From Nitrososphaerota archaeon (lineage in GTDB: Archaea > Thermoproteota > Nitrososphaeria > Nitrososphaerales > CADDZS01): 52,955 bases of DNA. Positions within the stretch are counted from its first letter, which is position 1; each line of letters begins with the position of its first letter. The translations under genes and the position numbers were made by a program. This document shows positions 1 to 8,590 of the stretch, piece by piece. The stretch lies in contig JABDCJ010000010.1 in the NCBI GenBank assembly GCA_013288145.1, forward strand, positions 301 to 53,255, written 5' to 3'. A model generated the notes under the pieces. The model did no database searches. It saw only the letters and a program-made list of their open reading frames with translations, and had not been told where the DNA came from.

Positions 1-575
1 TTGGCCAAATTACTGGTTGACCAAACGCAATAATGAATGTAAACAGAGGTCGTTTCAAGCTCTGCGGTACCAAGATGTGTGTCCCCTTGGGATCGCGCCG
101 AAAATTGAATAATAAACCGATGCATAAAATATGTACAATATAAGCTAGATTGTATAATACAGATAGTTCAATTGAGGGTCTCACCGGAACAATTCGAATT
201 ACGACTTCACGCAAGCGCGTGAGGTTGCGCTAGGGGGGTCGGTTTTAAGGCAACTATAAAACCATCATGATACACTCGAATTGCATGTAAAATGGGGTTC
301 TAACGGATCCACCAAATCACCGAAATGCGATTCCGCAAGATCCAACTAATAGGATCGGAAGTTGCCATTGACGACTAATCAACCAAACATGCTTACTATA
401 AATCAGAAACATGCTCTGCGTTGCTCATATTTCCTTTATAGTAGGCTTGTCGACTCTAGCAGTCCCTCCCATTCAACAAATCGGACGTCAATAGAAGGCG
501 AAGATGAAACATGATGACAAGTAGATGTTGTAAATAGACGGACTGGCAGAATTCGCCTAGATCGGAAAGTTTCAA
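1..575. other. Gene-poor left end
   Basis: No open frame with recognisable protein content was found here on either strand. The stretch is AT-rich around 120-165, where several TATA-like words sit close together. It has a perfect 6-bp hairpin at 207-222 (arms TCACGC and GCGTGA) and a larger imperfect inverted repeat at 387-450 that is listed separately. It could hold an untranslated RNA or the tail of a regulatory region, but nothing here matches an RNA family I can name. Confidence 0.4.
387..450. repeat. Inverted repeat built from two inward TATA-like boxes
   Basis: Two 16-base arms at 387-402 and 435-450 are reverse complements apart from two mismatches, separated by 32 bases. The shared core is TACTATAAA, which resembles an archaeal TATA element and faces inward from both sides. 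If both work, transcripts would start about 25 bases inside each box and overlap. It could equally be a binding site for a dimeric regulator or a stem in an RNA. No adjacent gene explains it. Confidence 0.45.
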
Positions 576-719
576 CTAGGAATATAATTCAAAAGCCCGT
601 TTTATCTGGGAAGCATGCAAATCCCAGTCGCAGGAAAGACAAAGGAACTGCTTGTGGTCAGAGCAGTAGGTCACATCTTCGTCGTTACCGCATTTTTCAC
701 AGAAACCATAATCGACCAA
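576..719 (-). CDS. Small B-box-type zinc-binding protein (47 aa)
   Basis: This short frame starts at TTG (719) and ends in TAG. A GGGGGT tract seven bases upstream can pair with the 16S anti-Shine-Dalgarno with one G-U pair, and a TATA-like TTATATC lies near 771-779, which fits a leadered transcript. The 47 residues carry C7-x2-C10-x8-C19-x2-H22-x4-C27-x2-C30-D-x3-H35, the ligand spacing of B-box zinc fingers of the plant CONSTANS type. Such domains bind two zinc ions and usually mediate protein contacts. The frame is too short for routine gene callers. Domain assignment is by spacing only; partner and role are unknown. Confidence 0.68.
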   Translation of the reverse strand: MVDYGFCEKCGNDEDVTYCSDHKQFLCLSCDWDLHASQIKRAFELYS

Positions 720-770
720 GCATGAACCCCCTTTCGATCTGCTCCTCACTCCGAGCTATGGATTCCGCTG

Positions 771-779
771 TGATATAAC
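771..779 (-). promoter_or_regulatory. Candidate TATA box for the B-box protein
   Basis: On the minus strand this reads AGTTATATC and lies about 55 bases before the TTG start at 719. That leaves a leader of roughly 25-30 bases, which matches the ribosome-binding-like GGGGGT near the start. Confidence 0.35.
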
Positions 780-949
780 TATTTGATGAAAATTAAGCGG
801 GCTTTTTAGGTCATTCAGTTACGCAACAATCGGCCTCTATCAATGAAAGGACGCAAACACCAAGAATTTTTGATTAAAGCTGTTCTCAAGGGTGGGAAAC
901 GTTATAATTCGATTTCAGACTTTTCAATGCAAGACACACTGACCCTCTC

Positions 950-2950
950 TTGTCTGAAGGCTATCGTAAGCTAGCGGCCATAATGTTCACTGACATCGTG
1001 GGATACACTGGAATAACTCAGACCGACGAAGCTCGAGCGATGCAGATCCTTCGGACGCACAACGAATTGCTCCGTCCGGTTTTCCAAAAGGACAAAGGCC
1101 GCGAGATAAAGACAATTGGAGACGCCTTTCTCATAGAATTTGAAAGCGCGCTTGATGCGGTAAACTGCGCGATTGAAGTGCAGTACCTCCTTCGCAGGTA
1201 CAACGAGGATCCTGCAATTTCTGAGCAAAACAAGATCAGGATTCGAGTAGGAGTTCACCTAGGTGACGTGATTCATCGGGAAAACGATGTTTTTGGCGAC
1301 GCGGTAAATATTGCTTCGAGAATCCAGCCTTTGGCCGAGCCCGAGGGTATCTGCGTCTCAGAACAGGTGTTCCATCAAGTTCGAAACAAGCTGCAGATGG
1401 AGTTCCAATTGATTGAAGGAGTTCATCTGAAGAATGTAATCTATCCGGTCGGCGTTTACCGGATAATTCTTCCCTGGTCACCGAAATATGAGGAAAAAGA
1501 AATCGGCCAGTCTACAATACCAATCAAGAGGCGGCTTGCCGTTCTCCCGCTGGAAGCCGGGGATGAATACTTTGCAGAAGGCTTGACTGAGGAATTGATA
1601 ACGGTCCTTTCCAACATCAAGGACCTCAGGATCATAGCACGGACATCCATCCAAAGGTACAAAGGAACGACAAAAAGCGTCGTCGAGATCGGCAAGGAGC
1701 TGAACGTCGGCTCGATACTTGAGGGCAGCGTGCGAAAGACCGACAACAGGGTCAGAGTCACTGTCGAAGTGGTGGATGCTCTAAACGACGAGCACATGTG
1801 GGCGTCAAGTTATGATCGGGAGATGGTAGACATTTTCTCGGTGCAAACCGACATTGCGAAGCAAGTTGCCAAAGCGCTCAGGATGAAACTCCGGACATCC
1901 GAGAAGGTTCGCATTGTAAAGAAACCGACGTTGAATATTGACGCTTACTCGCTCTACCTCAAGGGTAGGTTTGCCATGCACAAGAGAAACCGCCAGGCAA
2001 TCGGAGAAGCTATTGAGCTCTTCAGCGATGCGATAAAGAAAGATGAAAAATATGCGAAAGCGTACTCCGGTCTCGCCGACTGCTACCTCATTAGCGGCTC
2101 GTATGGATATGGAGAAGCGCAGCAGGCCTATTCCAAGGCCAAGGAGTATGTCTCAAGGGCGCTCGAATTTGACGAAAATCTTCCAGAAGCCCACATCAGC
2201 CTTGGTTTCCTGCTTGAGGCGTTCTATTACGACTTTGCAGGTTCCAGAGAACAGTTTGAGCATGCAATTAAGCTAAATCCAAGCAACTCACAGGCCCGGC
2301 ACTGGTACGCGATAAATCTTGCAATTTCAAACCAGATAGATCAGGCGATTGCAGAGCTCGAAAGAGCAAAAGAGTCTGATCCTCTATCTGCGCAAATTGG
2401 AACTGTTCTTGGGGGTTTTTACACTTACGAGGGGCGTGACGAGGAAGCGCTCCGAACCTGGGAGTCCGTTCTTAGGTCAAACCCAAACAATGTACCGGTT
2501 TACCTCAACCGCGGGGTGTACTTTGCGAAATTAGGCAAGAAGGATGAGGCTCTTTATGACATGTCCAAAGCTCTGAGCATAGCCACGGAGGCGGTCGAGG
2601 TCAAATGCCTTTTCGGGTACGTCCACGCGGTACTAGGGCGACTGGATGAAGCCCTCGAGATATTGGCTGAAGTGAAATCTCTAGAGCATTCAAAGAAAGA
2701 ATATGTCTCTCCGTTCTACCTCGCTGTTCTTTACGCGGGGCTGGGCGACAATGAGGAGTGCATAAATTACGTAAGAAAGTCTATCGAGGACAAGTCAGCC
2801 GAGATCGAATCGTTGATTCATGATTCGATGTTTGAGCGCGTTCGGCCAGATCCCAGGTTGCGCGAGATGCTGGAGAAAATTGGAGTATCCTTAGTTGCCC
2901 GGCCTGCCGCCAAGAAGAGTGTCAGTCCGAGCCCCGTCGCTTATTCCTAA
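950..2950 (+). CDS. Class III adenylyl cyclase with TolB-like and TPR domains
   Basis: Predicted to convert ATP to cAMP. The N-terminal cyclase domain (about 5-172) keeps the full catalytic set: metal aspartates D15 and D58, purine-selecting K54 and D113, and transition-state N120 and R124. Residues about 195-320 form a TolB/FlgO-like domain (RRLAVLPLE start, GSVRK). Residues about 330-640 are tandem TPR helices. This cyclase-TolB-TPR order is common in rhizobial-type bacteria and is less expected in an archaeon. No membrane segment is visible, so it should be cytosolic. The TTG start at 950 puts the family's usual N-terminus right at the start. A TATA-like TTATAATT lies at 902-909. The next gene encodes a cyclic-nucleotide-binding protein, suggesting a signalling pair. 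Confidence 0.88.
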   Translation: MSEGYRKLAAIMFTDIVGYTGITQTDEARAMQILRTHNELLRPVFQKDKGREIKTIGDAFLIEFESALDAVNCAIEVQYLLRRYNEDPAISEQNKIRIRVGVHLGDVIHRENDVFGDAVNIASRIQPLAEPEGICVSEQVFHQVRNKLQMEFQLIEGVHLKNVIYPVGVYRIILPWSPKYEEKEIGQSTIPIKRRLAVLPLEAGDEYFAEGLTEELITVLSNIKDLRIIARTSIQRYKGTTKSVVEIGKELNVGSILEGSVRKTDNRVRVTVEVVDALNDEHMWASSYDREMVDIFSVQTDIAKQVAKALRMKLRTSEKVRIVKKPTLNIDAYSLYLKGRFAMHKRNRQAIGEAIELFSDAIKKDEKYAKAYSGLADCYLISGSYGYGEAQQAYSKAKEYVSRALEFDENLPEAHISLGFLLEAFYYDFAGSREQFEHAIKLNPSNSQARHWYAINLAISNQIDQAIAELERAKESDPLSAQIGTVLGGFYTYEGRDEEALRTWESVLRSNPNNVPVYLNRGVYFAKLGKKDEALYDMSKALSIATEAVEVKCLFGYVHAVLGRLDEALEILAEVKSLEHSKKEYVSPFYLAVLYAGLGDNEECINYVRKSIEDKSAEIESLIHDSMFERVRPDPRLREMLEKIGVSLVARPAAKKSVSPSPVAYS

Positions 2951-2998
2951 CTTTGCTGAAAAGGACTAAATCCTCCTCGCATAAAGGCCGGAACAAAA

Positions 2999-3448
2999 AT
3001 GAACCCGAAGTTTTCCGAGAAGGATGAACCCGAACTTGTGAAAGTCCTCCGGAACGTTCCTATTTTCTATAATTTGAACGATGAGGCGATCAAGTCGCTT
3101 CTTGAGATCGCAAGCGAAGCCAATTTTGGACCCGGTAAGACGATAGTCAAAGAGGCAAGCAGAGACGACACCCTTCACGTGATTCTCTCAGGCAAGGTTG
3201 AAGTCCAGAAAATGGGGAGGACGATCGCACGTCTCGGTTCCGGTCAGTTCTTCGGAGAAATGGCTTTTCTGGACGATCTGCCAAGCGAACGATCTGCAGA
3301 CGTTGTCTCAGTTGAGCAAACGCGCACTCTTGCAATTCCCGGATGGAGCTGGTATTCTTTCCTGAGAAAAAATCCGGATGTCGCAATCGAGGTCATTCGA
3401 ACCTTAGGGCATAGATTGCGCGAAGCTAATGAAGCACTTGCGGATTGA
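2999..3448 (+). CDS. Cyclic-nucleotide-binding domain protein
   Basis: A stand-alone CAP/PKA-R-type cNMP-binding domain of 149 residues. The phosphate-binding cassette lies at about 84-102: G86-E87 should bind the ribose hydroxyl and R98 the cyclic phosphate, followed by S99-A100. The spacing between E and R resembles the E. coli CAP cassette. There is no helix-turn-helix, kinase or channel domain, so it probably acts by contact with a partner. It starts 48 bases after the cyclase stop on the same strand and is likely co-transcribed. I infer that it senses cAMP made by that cyclase. Ligand choice is not proven by sequence. Confidence 0.88.
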   Translation: MNPKFSEKDEPELVKVLRNVPIFYNLNDEAIKSLLEIASEANFGPGKTIVKEASRDDTLHVILSGKVEVQKMGRTIARLGSGQFFGEMAFLDDLPSERSADVVSVEQTRTLAIPGWSWYSFLRKNPDVAIEVIRTLGHRLREANEALAD

Positions 3449-3477
3449 AAATCTAACGCAGGAATTTAGGTGCCAAG

Positions 3478-3813
3478 TCAGCTCATAAGTTTCTGTAGCC
3501 GCAGAAGATCATCAATCTGTCCTTTTATCTTCAATCTGCCCTTCATGTATTCTGTGATGGGACTAGCTGTTCCGTTCATAATACTCACCATCAGCGAATC
3601 TTCAATAGTAACTACAATGTTCGCGTTTGCTTCTTTCTTCTTTTCCAAGCTAGCAAGCTTTCCATCGTCTATTCTAAAGAAGTAGTCTTTCTTCAGATCG
3701 GTTAACGAAAACTGAACCGTTTTTGAAAACCCTTTCAGCGCCTTCTGAACAGAAGGATCTGCAAGTTTCTCCTTCAGTTTGACAATTGAAGTAGGTTCGT
3801 AATCTCCGGACAA
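3478..3813 (-). CDS. SCP2 sterol-carrier-like domain protein
   Basis: The 111 residues match the SCP-2 fold: an N-terminal helix, a strand region with FRIDDGKL, then a strand plus the helix around ANIVVTIEDS and a C-terminal GRLKIKGQ segment. SCP2 domains form a hydrophobic tunnel that binds lipids or acyl-CoA esters. The start codon is TTG (3813). A TATA-like GTTTAAAC sits at about 3850-3857 in the divergent gap shared with the next gene. It converges on the cyclic-nucleotide-binding gene. A thiolase/DUF35 pair lies 17 kb away, but no direct link is visible. Confidence 0.78.
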   Translation of the reverse strand: MSGDYEPTSIVKLKEKLADPSVQKALKGFSKTVQFSLTDLKKDYFFRIDDGKLASLEKKKEANANIVVTIEDSLMVSIMNGTASPITEYMKGRLKIKGQIDDLLRLQKLMS

Positions 3814-3935
3814 TGTAAATTCGGACCGGTGTCATTTCCTCTAATTTATGGTTTAAACTTGCCCATCAGGCTCGATTATTTCGTCTGAAACATTTTAAGA
3901 CGTATGAAACATCGAATCGGATTTCGTAGAAGCAA

Positions 3936-4997
3936 ATGACCCGAGTAGGGATTGGTCTTATTGGTGCAGGAATAATGGGATCGCGGGGACATTTTCCCGG
4001 TTATATGGAGATCCCTACGCAAGCCCAAGTTGTTGCAGTTTGCGATAAAAATCAAAAAGCTGTGGATAGTATTGTGGAGAAATCCGGCGCGAAGGGATAT
4101 TCGAACTATGAGGATCTTATTTCAGATTCGTCCGTAGACGCAGTTGACATTTGCCTACCGCACAACCTTCACGGACCAGTCGCTCTGGCTGCACTTAGAG
4201 CGGGCAAGCACGTTATTGTCGAAAAACCCATCACTATAGACCTGGATCAGGCAGATCAAATTATCGCAGAGGCAAAAAAGAGAAAGCTCAAACTCATGAC
4301 GGCTGAAAACATGCGATTCATCAAGGCTTACGAAATAGCAAAGCGGCTCGTTGTTGATGGTACAATCGGGGAAATTTCGTATGTCAGAGGGTATACCGGC
4401 GGACCCAACGAAGATACTTCAGATCCTTCAAACTGGAGAATTAGGGCCTCAGAATCGGGCGGTGGAACAATAATGGATGATGGAATCCATATTTTTTACT
4501 TGTTCAGGTGGTTCGCGGGAGAAATTAAAAGCATCTATGCCAAAACAACCAAATTCGGAAAAAGTGAGATAAGCGAAGTGGAAGACAATGCCGTTGGTAC
4601 TCTGAAATTCTCAAACGGTGCTCTGGGTATTTTCGGTTTTTCGACTACTACGGCTGCACCATGGACTGAGGAGTTGCAACTTTTCGGTACTAAGGGCTCG
4701 ATCTTGGTTGATTTCCTTGCATCAAATCCACTTCGAGTTTACTCCATAGTCGGGAGATCGGACGACAAGTCCAAATGGTGGAGCCGCTATGGCGACGTCT
4801 CCTGGGAGTACCCGTTCATTGAACACTCTACGACCGAGTGGGTGACTCAGTCAATGCGCCGCGAGGTGCAGCATTTCGTTGAATGTATCCTGAATGACAA
4901 TGAACCGCTGGTCACAGGCGAAGACGGCAAAAAGGCCGTAGAGCTCGTTCTGAAAGGGTACGAATCAGCGAGAACTGGAAGGGAAGTTTTCCTCTAA
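3936..4997 (+). CDS. Gfo/Idh/MocA-family sugar dehydrogenase
   Basis: NAD(P)-dependent oxidoreductase for a sugar, inositol or glycoside hydroxyl. The Rossmann motif GxGxMG is at residues 10-15 (GLIGAGIMGS), the family EKP signature (KHVIVEKPI) at about 90, and the C-terminal half is the alpha/beta substrate domain. Length (353) is normal. It is strikingly similar to the protein at 5832-6896, including the last 50 residues (REVQHFVECIL, YESAR.GREV), so the two are paralogues flanking an SDR gene. An AT-rich TTTTAAG at 3892-3898 is a plausible promoter element. The substrate is unknown. Confidence 0.9.
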   Translation: MTRVGIGLIGAGIMGSRGHFPGYMEIPTQAQVVAVCDKNQKAVDSIVEKSGAKGYSNYEDLISDSSVDAVDICLPHNLHGPVALAALRAGKHVIVEKPITIDLDQADQIIAEAKKRKLKLMTAENMRFIKAYEIAKRLVVDGTIGEISYVRGYTGGPNEDTSDPSNWRIRASESGGGTIMDDGIHIFYLFRWFAGEIKSIYAKTTKFGKSEISEVEDNAVGTLKFSNGALGIFGFSTTTAAPWTEELQLFGTKGSILVDFLASNPLRVYSIVGRSDDKSKWWSRYGDVSWEYPFIEHSTTEWVTQSMRREVQHFVECILNDNEPLVTGEDGKKAVELVLKGYESARTGREVFL

Positions 4998-4998
4998 G

Positions 4999-5775
4999 CT
5001 AGAATTTTCCTTCCACCAGATACTTCGAAGCACTAAAGCCACCGTCAACCGGCAGGGTCACTCCTGCAATGAAAGAAGCCTCGTCCGAACTTAGAAACGC
5101 GACCGCCGCGGCTACGTCTTCCGGAGTACCTGGCCTTTTCACTGGAGTATTTGCAACCATCCATGACGAGCTTTTTGAGTCCTTGTCGATCTCTTTCATC
5201 ATCCCGGTACCGGGAACAAAGCCGGGCGCAACTGCGTTAACGTTGATCTCGGGACCGAGCTCAACCGCGAGAGATCTTGTAAACTGGATAATTCCTCCTT
5301 TCGAAGCTCCGTACGCAGCCCGTCCATTCTGACCCAGCAGGCCGCTTATTGATGCAACGTTCACGATTTTACCACGGTGTTTTTCTTGCATCATTGGCAC
5401 GACGGCCTTTACCATGTAGAACATTCCAGTCAGATTGACTGCAATCGTCCGGTTCCACTCCTCATTGGGTATCTCTAGTACCCTTCTAACATATCTTATT
5501 CCCGCGTTGTTGACCAGAACGTCTACCAGCCCGAAATGGTCTCTCACATTTGAAACACTCCGGATCACGTTTTCATAATCTGATACATCGGTCGGGAATG
5601 ATTTCGCCTTTCCACCCGAACTGACGATGATATCTTCCGTTTCCTTTGATGTCTTTTCGTCAAGGTCGAAAATCGCGACGCTGGCTCCCTTCTTTGCAAA
5701 ATGCTCAGCGATCCCCCGGCCGATTCCATAGCCAGCACCCGTTACGATTACCGTCTGATTGTCAAAACGAGTCAT
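4999..5775 (-). CDS. Short-chain dehydrogenase/reductase (SDR)
   Basis: Classical SDR of 258 residues. It has the nucleotide motif TGAGYGIG at 12-19, NNAG at 89-92, and catalytic S142, Y155 and K159 in the YxxxK motif. An aspartate at the end of strand 2 (IFDLDE, D37) favours NAD over NADP. The C-terminal GGF end is typical of glucose or gluconate dehydrogenase-like SDRs. It lies convergent to the upstream Gfo/Idh/MocA gene with one base between them, and follows its paralogue (5832-6896) on the same strand 56 bases downstream, so those two are probably one transcript. Likely role: oxidation or reduction of a sugar or keto-sugar intermediate. Confidence 0.88.
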   Translation of the reverse strand: MTRFDNQTVIVTGAGYGIGRGIAEHFAKKGASVAIFDLDEKTSKETEDIIVSSGGKAKSFPTDVSDYENVIRSVSNVRDHFGLVDVLVNNAGIRYVRRVLEIPNEEWNRTIAVNLTGMFYMVKAVVPMMQEKHRGKIVNVASISGLLGQNGRAAYGASKGGIIQFTRSLAVELGPEINVNAVAPGFVPGTGMMKEIDKDSKSSSWMVANTPVKRPGTPEDVAAAVAFLSSDEASFIAGVTLPVDGGFSASKYLVEGKF

Positions 5776-5831
5776 TTTTCATACACGCGACTGAAGCTGG
5801 AGATAAAAAGTTTGGAATTTTCGTTTCATGT

Positions 5832-6896
5832 TCAAACGGGTACTTCTCTTCCAAGCCTCGCGGATTCATAGCATTTCAAAGATATTTCCATGTCCCGTCT
5901 TCCTTCCTCACCGCTAACGAGAGGTTTCTTGTCTTCTAGGATACATTCGACAAAGTGCTGCACCTCTCGTTTCACAGAGACTCGTTTCCACTCCAGGGAC
6001 GAGTGCGAAATGAATGGTTCCATCCAGCCCACGTCGCCGTATTGCGTCCACCATTTTGATGCATCCTCGGATCTTTCCTTGGTGGAAAATATTTGCACCG
6101 GACGCTCGGAAAGCATGTCAGCAACTATAGCGCCCTTCGTGCCGAACAACTCCAATCGTTCAGTCCAGGGCGATTCTGTGGTGTTTGTCAGGGTAAAGTT
6201 TGCCATCGCGCCATTCTGGAAATGAATGAGTCCCATCGCATTGTCCTCGACATCCTGGTAAAGATCTTTGAGAAATGTGGTGATAGAGGTTTGAACACTT
6301 TTCATTTCTCCAACCATCCAGCGAAGTAGATGGAATGTATGCACTCCGGCGTCAAACATTACTCCACCTCCGGCTGTTTGCTTATTGCCTATCCAGTTAC
6401 CGGGGCTAGAAAGCCAAGCCACTTCGGAACCACCGATGAACGTCCTTGCTGAGCAAATATTTCCGATCGCTTCCCTTGCGAGAAATTCACTGACGACTTG
6501 GTACGCTCTAACAAATCGGGTGTTCTCCGCGACCATCAGCTTTACCCCTTTGTCTTTTGCAGCCTGTATGACTGCATCAGCTTCGTCCAGCGTGGTTGTG
6601 AACGGCTTTTCGCAAATCACGTGCTTGCCTGCTTTCACCGCTGCAAGGGCGATTTTGCCGTGAAGAAAGTGCGGCACGCAGATATCCACGAGGTCTACAT
6701 CAGGGTCAGAGATTAGTTCAGAGTAGTCACTGAACTTCCTCGCATTGTGAATTCTGGCAGGCTGGTCCAGAACGGCGGGATCGGTATCGCAGATTGCTAC
6801 CAGTCTGGCACGCTCTGGAATTTCCTCGTAACCGCGAAGATGTCCCCAGGTTCCGACTCCGCCCAAACCTATTATTCCGACTCGAACTGTATCCAA
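5832..6896 (-). CDS. Gfo/Idh/MocA-family sugar dehydrogenase (paralogue 2)
   Basis: NAD(P)-dependent dehydrogenase of 354 residues with the N-terminal Rossmann motif GLGGVG, the CEKPF signature near residue 95, and a DAGVHTFHLLRW segment in the catalytic half. It is a close relative of the 3936-4997 product over the whole length, consistent with duplication and inversion around the SDR. It starts at TTG (6896), just before the Rossmann strand, and no ATG is better placed. It precedes the SDR gene on the same strand. The paralogues may act on two related sugars or on two positions of one substrate; that is inference. Confidence 0.88.
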   Translation of the reverse strand: MDTVRVGIIGLGGVGTWGHLRGYEEIPERARLVAICDTDPAVLDQPARIHNARKFSDYSELISDPDVDLVDICVPHFLHGKIALAAVKAGKHVICEKPFTTTLDEADAVIQAAKDKGVKLMVAENTRFVRAYQVVSEFLAREAIGNICSARTFIGGSEVAWLSSPGNWIGNKQTAGGGVMFDAGVHTFHLLRWMVGEMKSVQTSITTFLKDLYQDVEDNAMGLIHFQNGAMANFTLTNTTESPWTERLELFGTKGAIVADMLSERPVQIFSTKERSEDASKWWTQYGDVGWMEPFISHSSLEWKRVSVKREVQHFVECILEDKKPLVSGEEGRRDMEISLKCYESARLGREVPV

Positions 6897-7022
6897 TACA
6901 ATCAGTATGCTGAACGCCTGACGAGAAATCGGTTATTTATGGTGAACCGGAGGAGCGAGAATTAGTTCAATTTTTTTATGCCATAGAATCCGGGAGCTTA
7001 ATCTCCCAGGAAGAAAATTGCA

Positions 7023-7682
7023 TTGGACGAGGCCACAGCTGAAGAAAATCTCAGAAGAGAAACAATTGATTACGGTCTGAAATGCTACAAAGCAGGCTAC
7101 GTTACTGAAACAGAGGGAAATCTAAGTGCAAGATTGTCTGAAGATAGATTTCTCGTTTCACCCAGCCACGTACCGTACGAAAGACGCACTGTTGATGACA
7201 TAGTTGTAATCGATGCCGAAGGCAACGTGATCAAAGGTTCACGGAAGCCCACAACTGAAACGAGGATGCATCTGGCAGTTTACAGGGCGAGAACTGACGT
7301 GAATGCAATTGTTCACTCGCATCCAGTCTATTGCAGCATGCTGGCTGTCATGGACGAACCGCTGCGGCCCATTCTGGACGAGATGCTGCCTTATCTTGGA
7401 GGAGTGATTGAAGTCACGCGCTTTGCACCTTCAGGAAGCGCGGAAATTGCGGCAGAGTGCGTAAAGTCCCTCGGTAACAGAGCTGCGGTACTTTTGGCAA
7501 ACCACGGAAACCTGTGCGTCGGCAAGAACATGAGCCGGGCTTTTCAGACAGCCAAGTACATTGAAAAGTACGCTCAGATATACGTGCAAGCGCTCAGTCT
7601 GAACAGGGTGCGGCAGGTTCCGGATCAACGACTTAAACAGCAGGTCCCAATCTACGAACACCTGAAAACGATTGATTGGTAG
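7023..7682 (+). CDS. Class II aldolase/adducin-family enzyme
   Basis: Zinc-dependent aldolase or decarboxylase of the fuculose-1-phosphate aldolase fold, 219 residues. The expected ligands are visible: H98 and H100 (HSHP) and H161 (NHG), with E79 after PTTE as the likely catalytic acid/base. The early GN-LS motif (about 32-35) binds the substrate phosphate in relatives. Relatives include L-fuculose-phosphate and L-ribulose-phosphate enzymes and 3-oxo-tetronate-4-phosphate decarboxylase. The FGGY kinase 2 kb downstream could supply the phosphorylated substrate. It starts at TTG (7023); a T-rich TATA-like stretch lies at about 6970-6978. Confidence 0.87.
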   Translation: MDEATAEENLRRETIDYGLKCYKAGYVTETEGNLSARLSEDRFLVSPSHVPYERRTVDDIVVIDAEGNVIKGSRKPTTETRMHLAVYRARTDVNAIVHSHPVYCSMLAVMDEPLRPILDEMLPYLGGVIEVTRFAPSGSAEIAAECVKSLGNRAAVLLANHGNLCVGKNMSRAFQTAKYIEKYAQIYVQALSLNRVRQVPDQRLKQQVPIYEHLKTIDW

Positions 7683-7704
7683 ATGTTTACCGCCAGCCGA
7701 GAAC

Positions 7705-7713
7705 TCTTAAAAC
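7705..7713 (+). promoter_or_regulatory. TATA box for the BKACE gene
   Basis: CTTAAAAC is centred about 31 bases before the ATG at 7741, the spacing expected for an archaeal promoter with a leaderless or near-leaderless transcript. Confidence 0.5.
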
Positions 7714-7740
7714 TCAAAATTCTAGTCGGCCTTCGTAGCA

Positions 7741-8565
7741 ATGATGAATGGAGAAAAAAAGCTGGAAAAACTGATCATCACTGTCACCGCAAACGCTTCC
7801 TGGATTTTTCCGGAAACAAGAAATCATCCGCAAACAGCGGATGAAATTGCTGATGCCGTCTATGACAGCTATAAGGCTGGTGCGAGCGTTGCCCATATTC
7901 ACGCGGACGGCATTCAGAAGGAAACAAGCAAAAAGATCCGGGACAAGTGCGACATCCTAGTTCAATACGGGTTATCGGGTCAGTCACTTGAAATGAGAAG
8001 GCCGCTATTCGAGCAACATCCCGACATGATTTCAATAATTTTGACTCATCACGATGAACAGTTTACTAAGGAAGCGTTCAATGTTCTCCATCTAAAGTCA
8101 GAACTAGAGGAGTACAGCCGTCTCTGTCTAAAGTACGATGTAAAGCCCGAGTTTGAAGTCTGGCATACCGGCGCTTATTGGAACATGATATACCTCGAGA
8201 AAAAGGGGCTCGTGAAAAAACCGTACCTGTTGACGGTATTCTTCGGATGGCCGGGAGGTAGCTGGTCGCCGGTCGAGGCCGACGAATTCTTCCAGCGTGT
8301 CAAGTATATGCCTGAAGGTAGTGTGTACTCGACGAGCGTAATGGATCAGGATCAAACGAAGATCCTAATGCTTGCCATTGCAAGCGGAGGCCATGTGAGA
8401 GTAGGGACGGAAGATTATCCATTCATCTCGGAAGGAGTGCTCGCAAAGGATAACGCTGCGCTTGTCTCTAGGATTGCGAAGATTGCTCGCGATATCGGAA
8501 GGGAAATCGCTACTCCTGAAGAGGCAAGAGCTATGATCGGGCTCAAGAAGTCCGACTCAGTTTGA
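7741..8565 (+). CDS. Beta-keto acid cleavage enzyme (BKACE, DUF849)
   Basis: A TIM-barrel zinc enzyme of 274 residues. Family members react a beta-keto acid with acetyl-CoA to give acetoacetate and a new CoA ester. Zinc ligands H52 and H54 (AHIHAD) and E224 (RVGTED) are present, as is the GGHVRVG loop. Length is normal. The substrate-specificity positions cannot be assigned by eye. It lies 58 bases after the class II aldolase but has its own TATA box. In this neighbourhood a 3-keto sugar acid made by a Gfo/Idh/MocA enzyme would be a reasonable substrate; that is a hypothesis. Confidence 0.87.
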   Translation: MMNGEKKLEKLIITVTANASWIFPETRNHPQTADEIADAVYDSYKAGASVAHIHADGIQKETSKKIRDKCDILVQYGLSGQSLEMRRPLFEQHPDMISIILTHHDEQFTKEAFNVLHLKSELEEYSRLCLKYDVKPEFEVWHTGAYWNMIYLEKKGLVKKPYLLTVFFGWPGGSWSPVEADEFFQRVKYMPEGSVYSTSVMDQDQTKILMLAIASGGHVRVGTEDYPFISEGVLAKDNAALVSRIAKIARDIGREIATPEEARAMIGLKKSDSV

Positions 8566-8590
8566 TTCAAAAGTTAGAAAATCTTCCACC

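Noticed and set aside
207..222. Hairpin as a terminator or small RNA
   Set aside because: The 6-bp stem is not followed by a T-tract and no upstream gene ends here, so there is no support beyond the stem itself.
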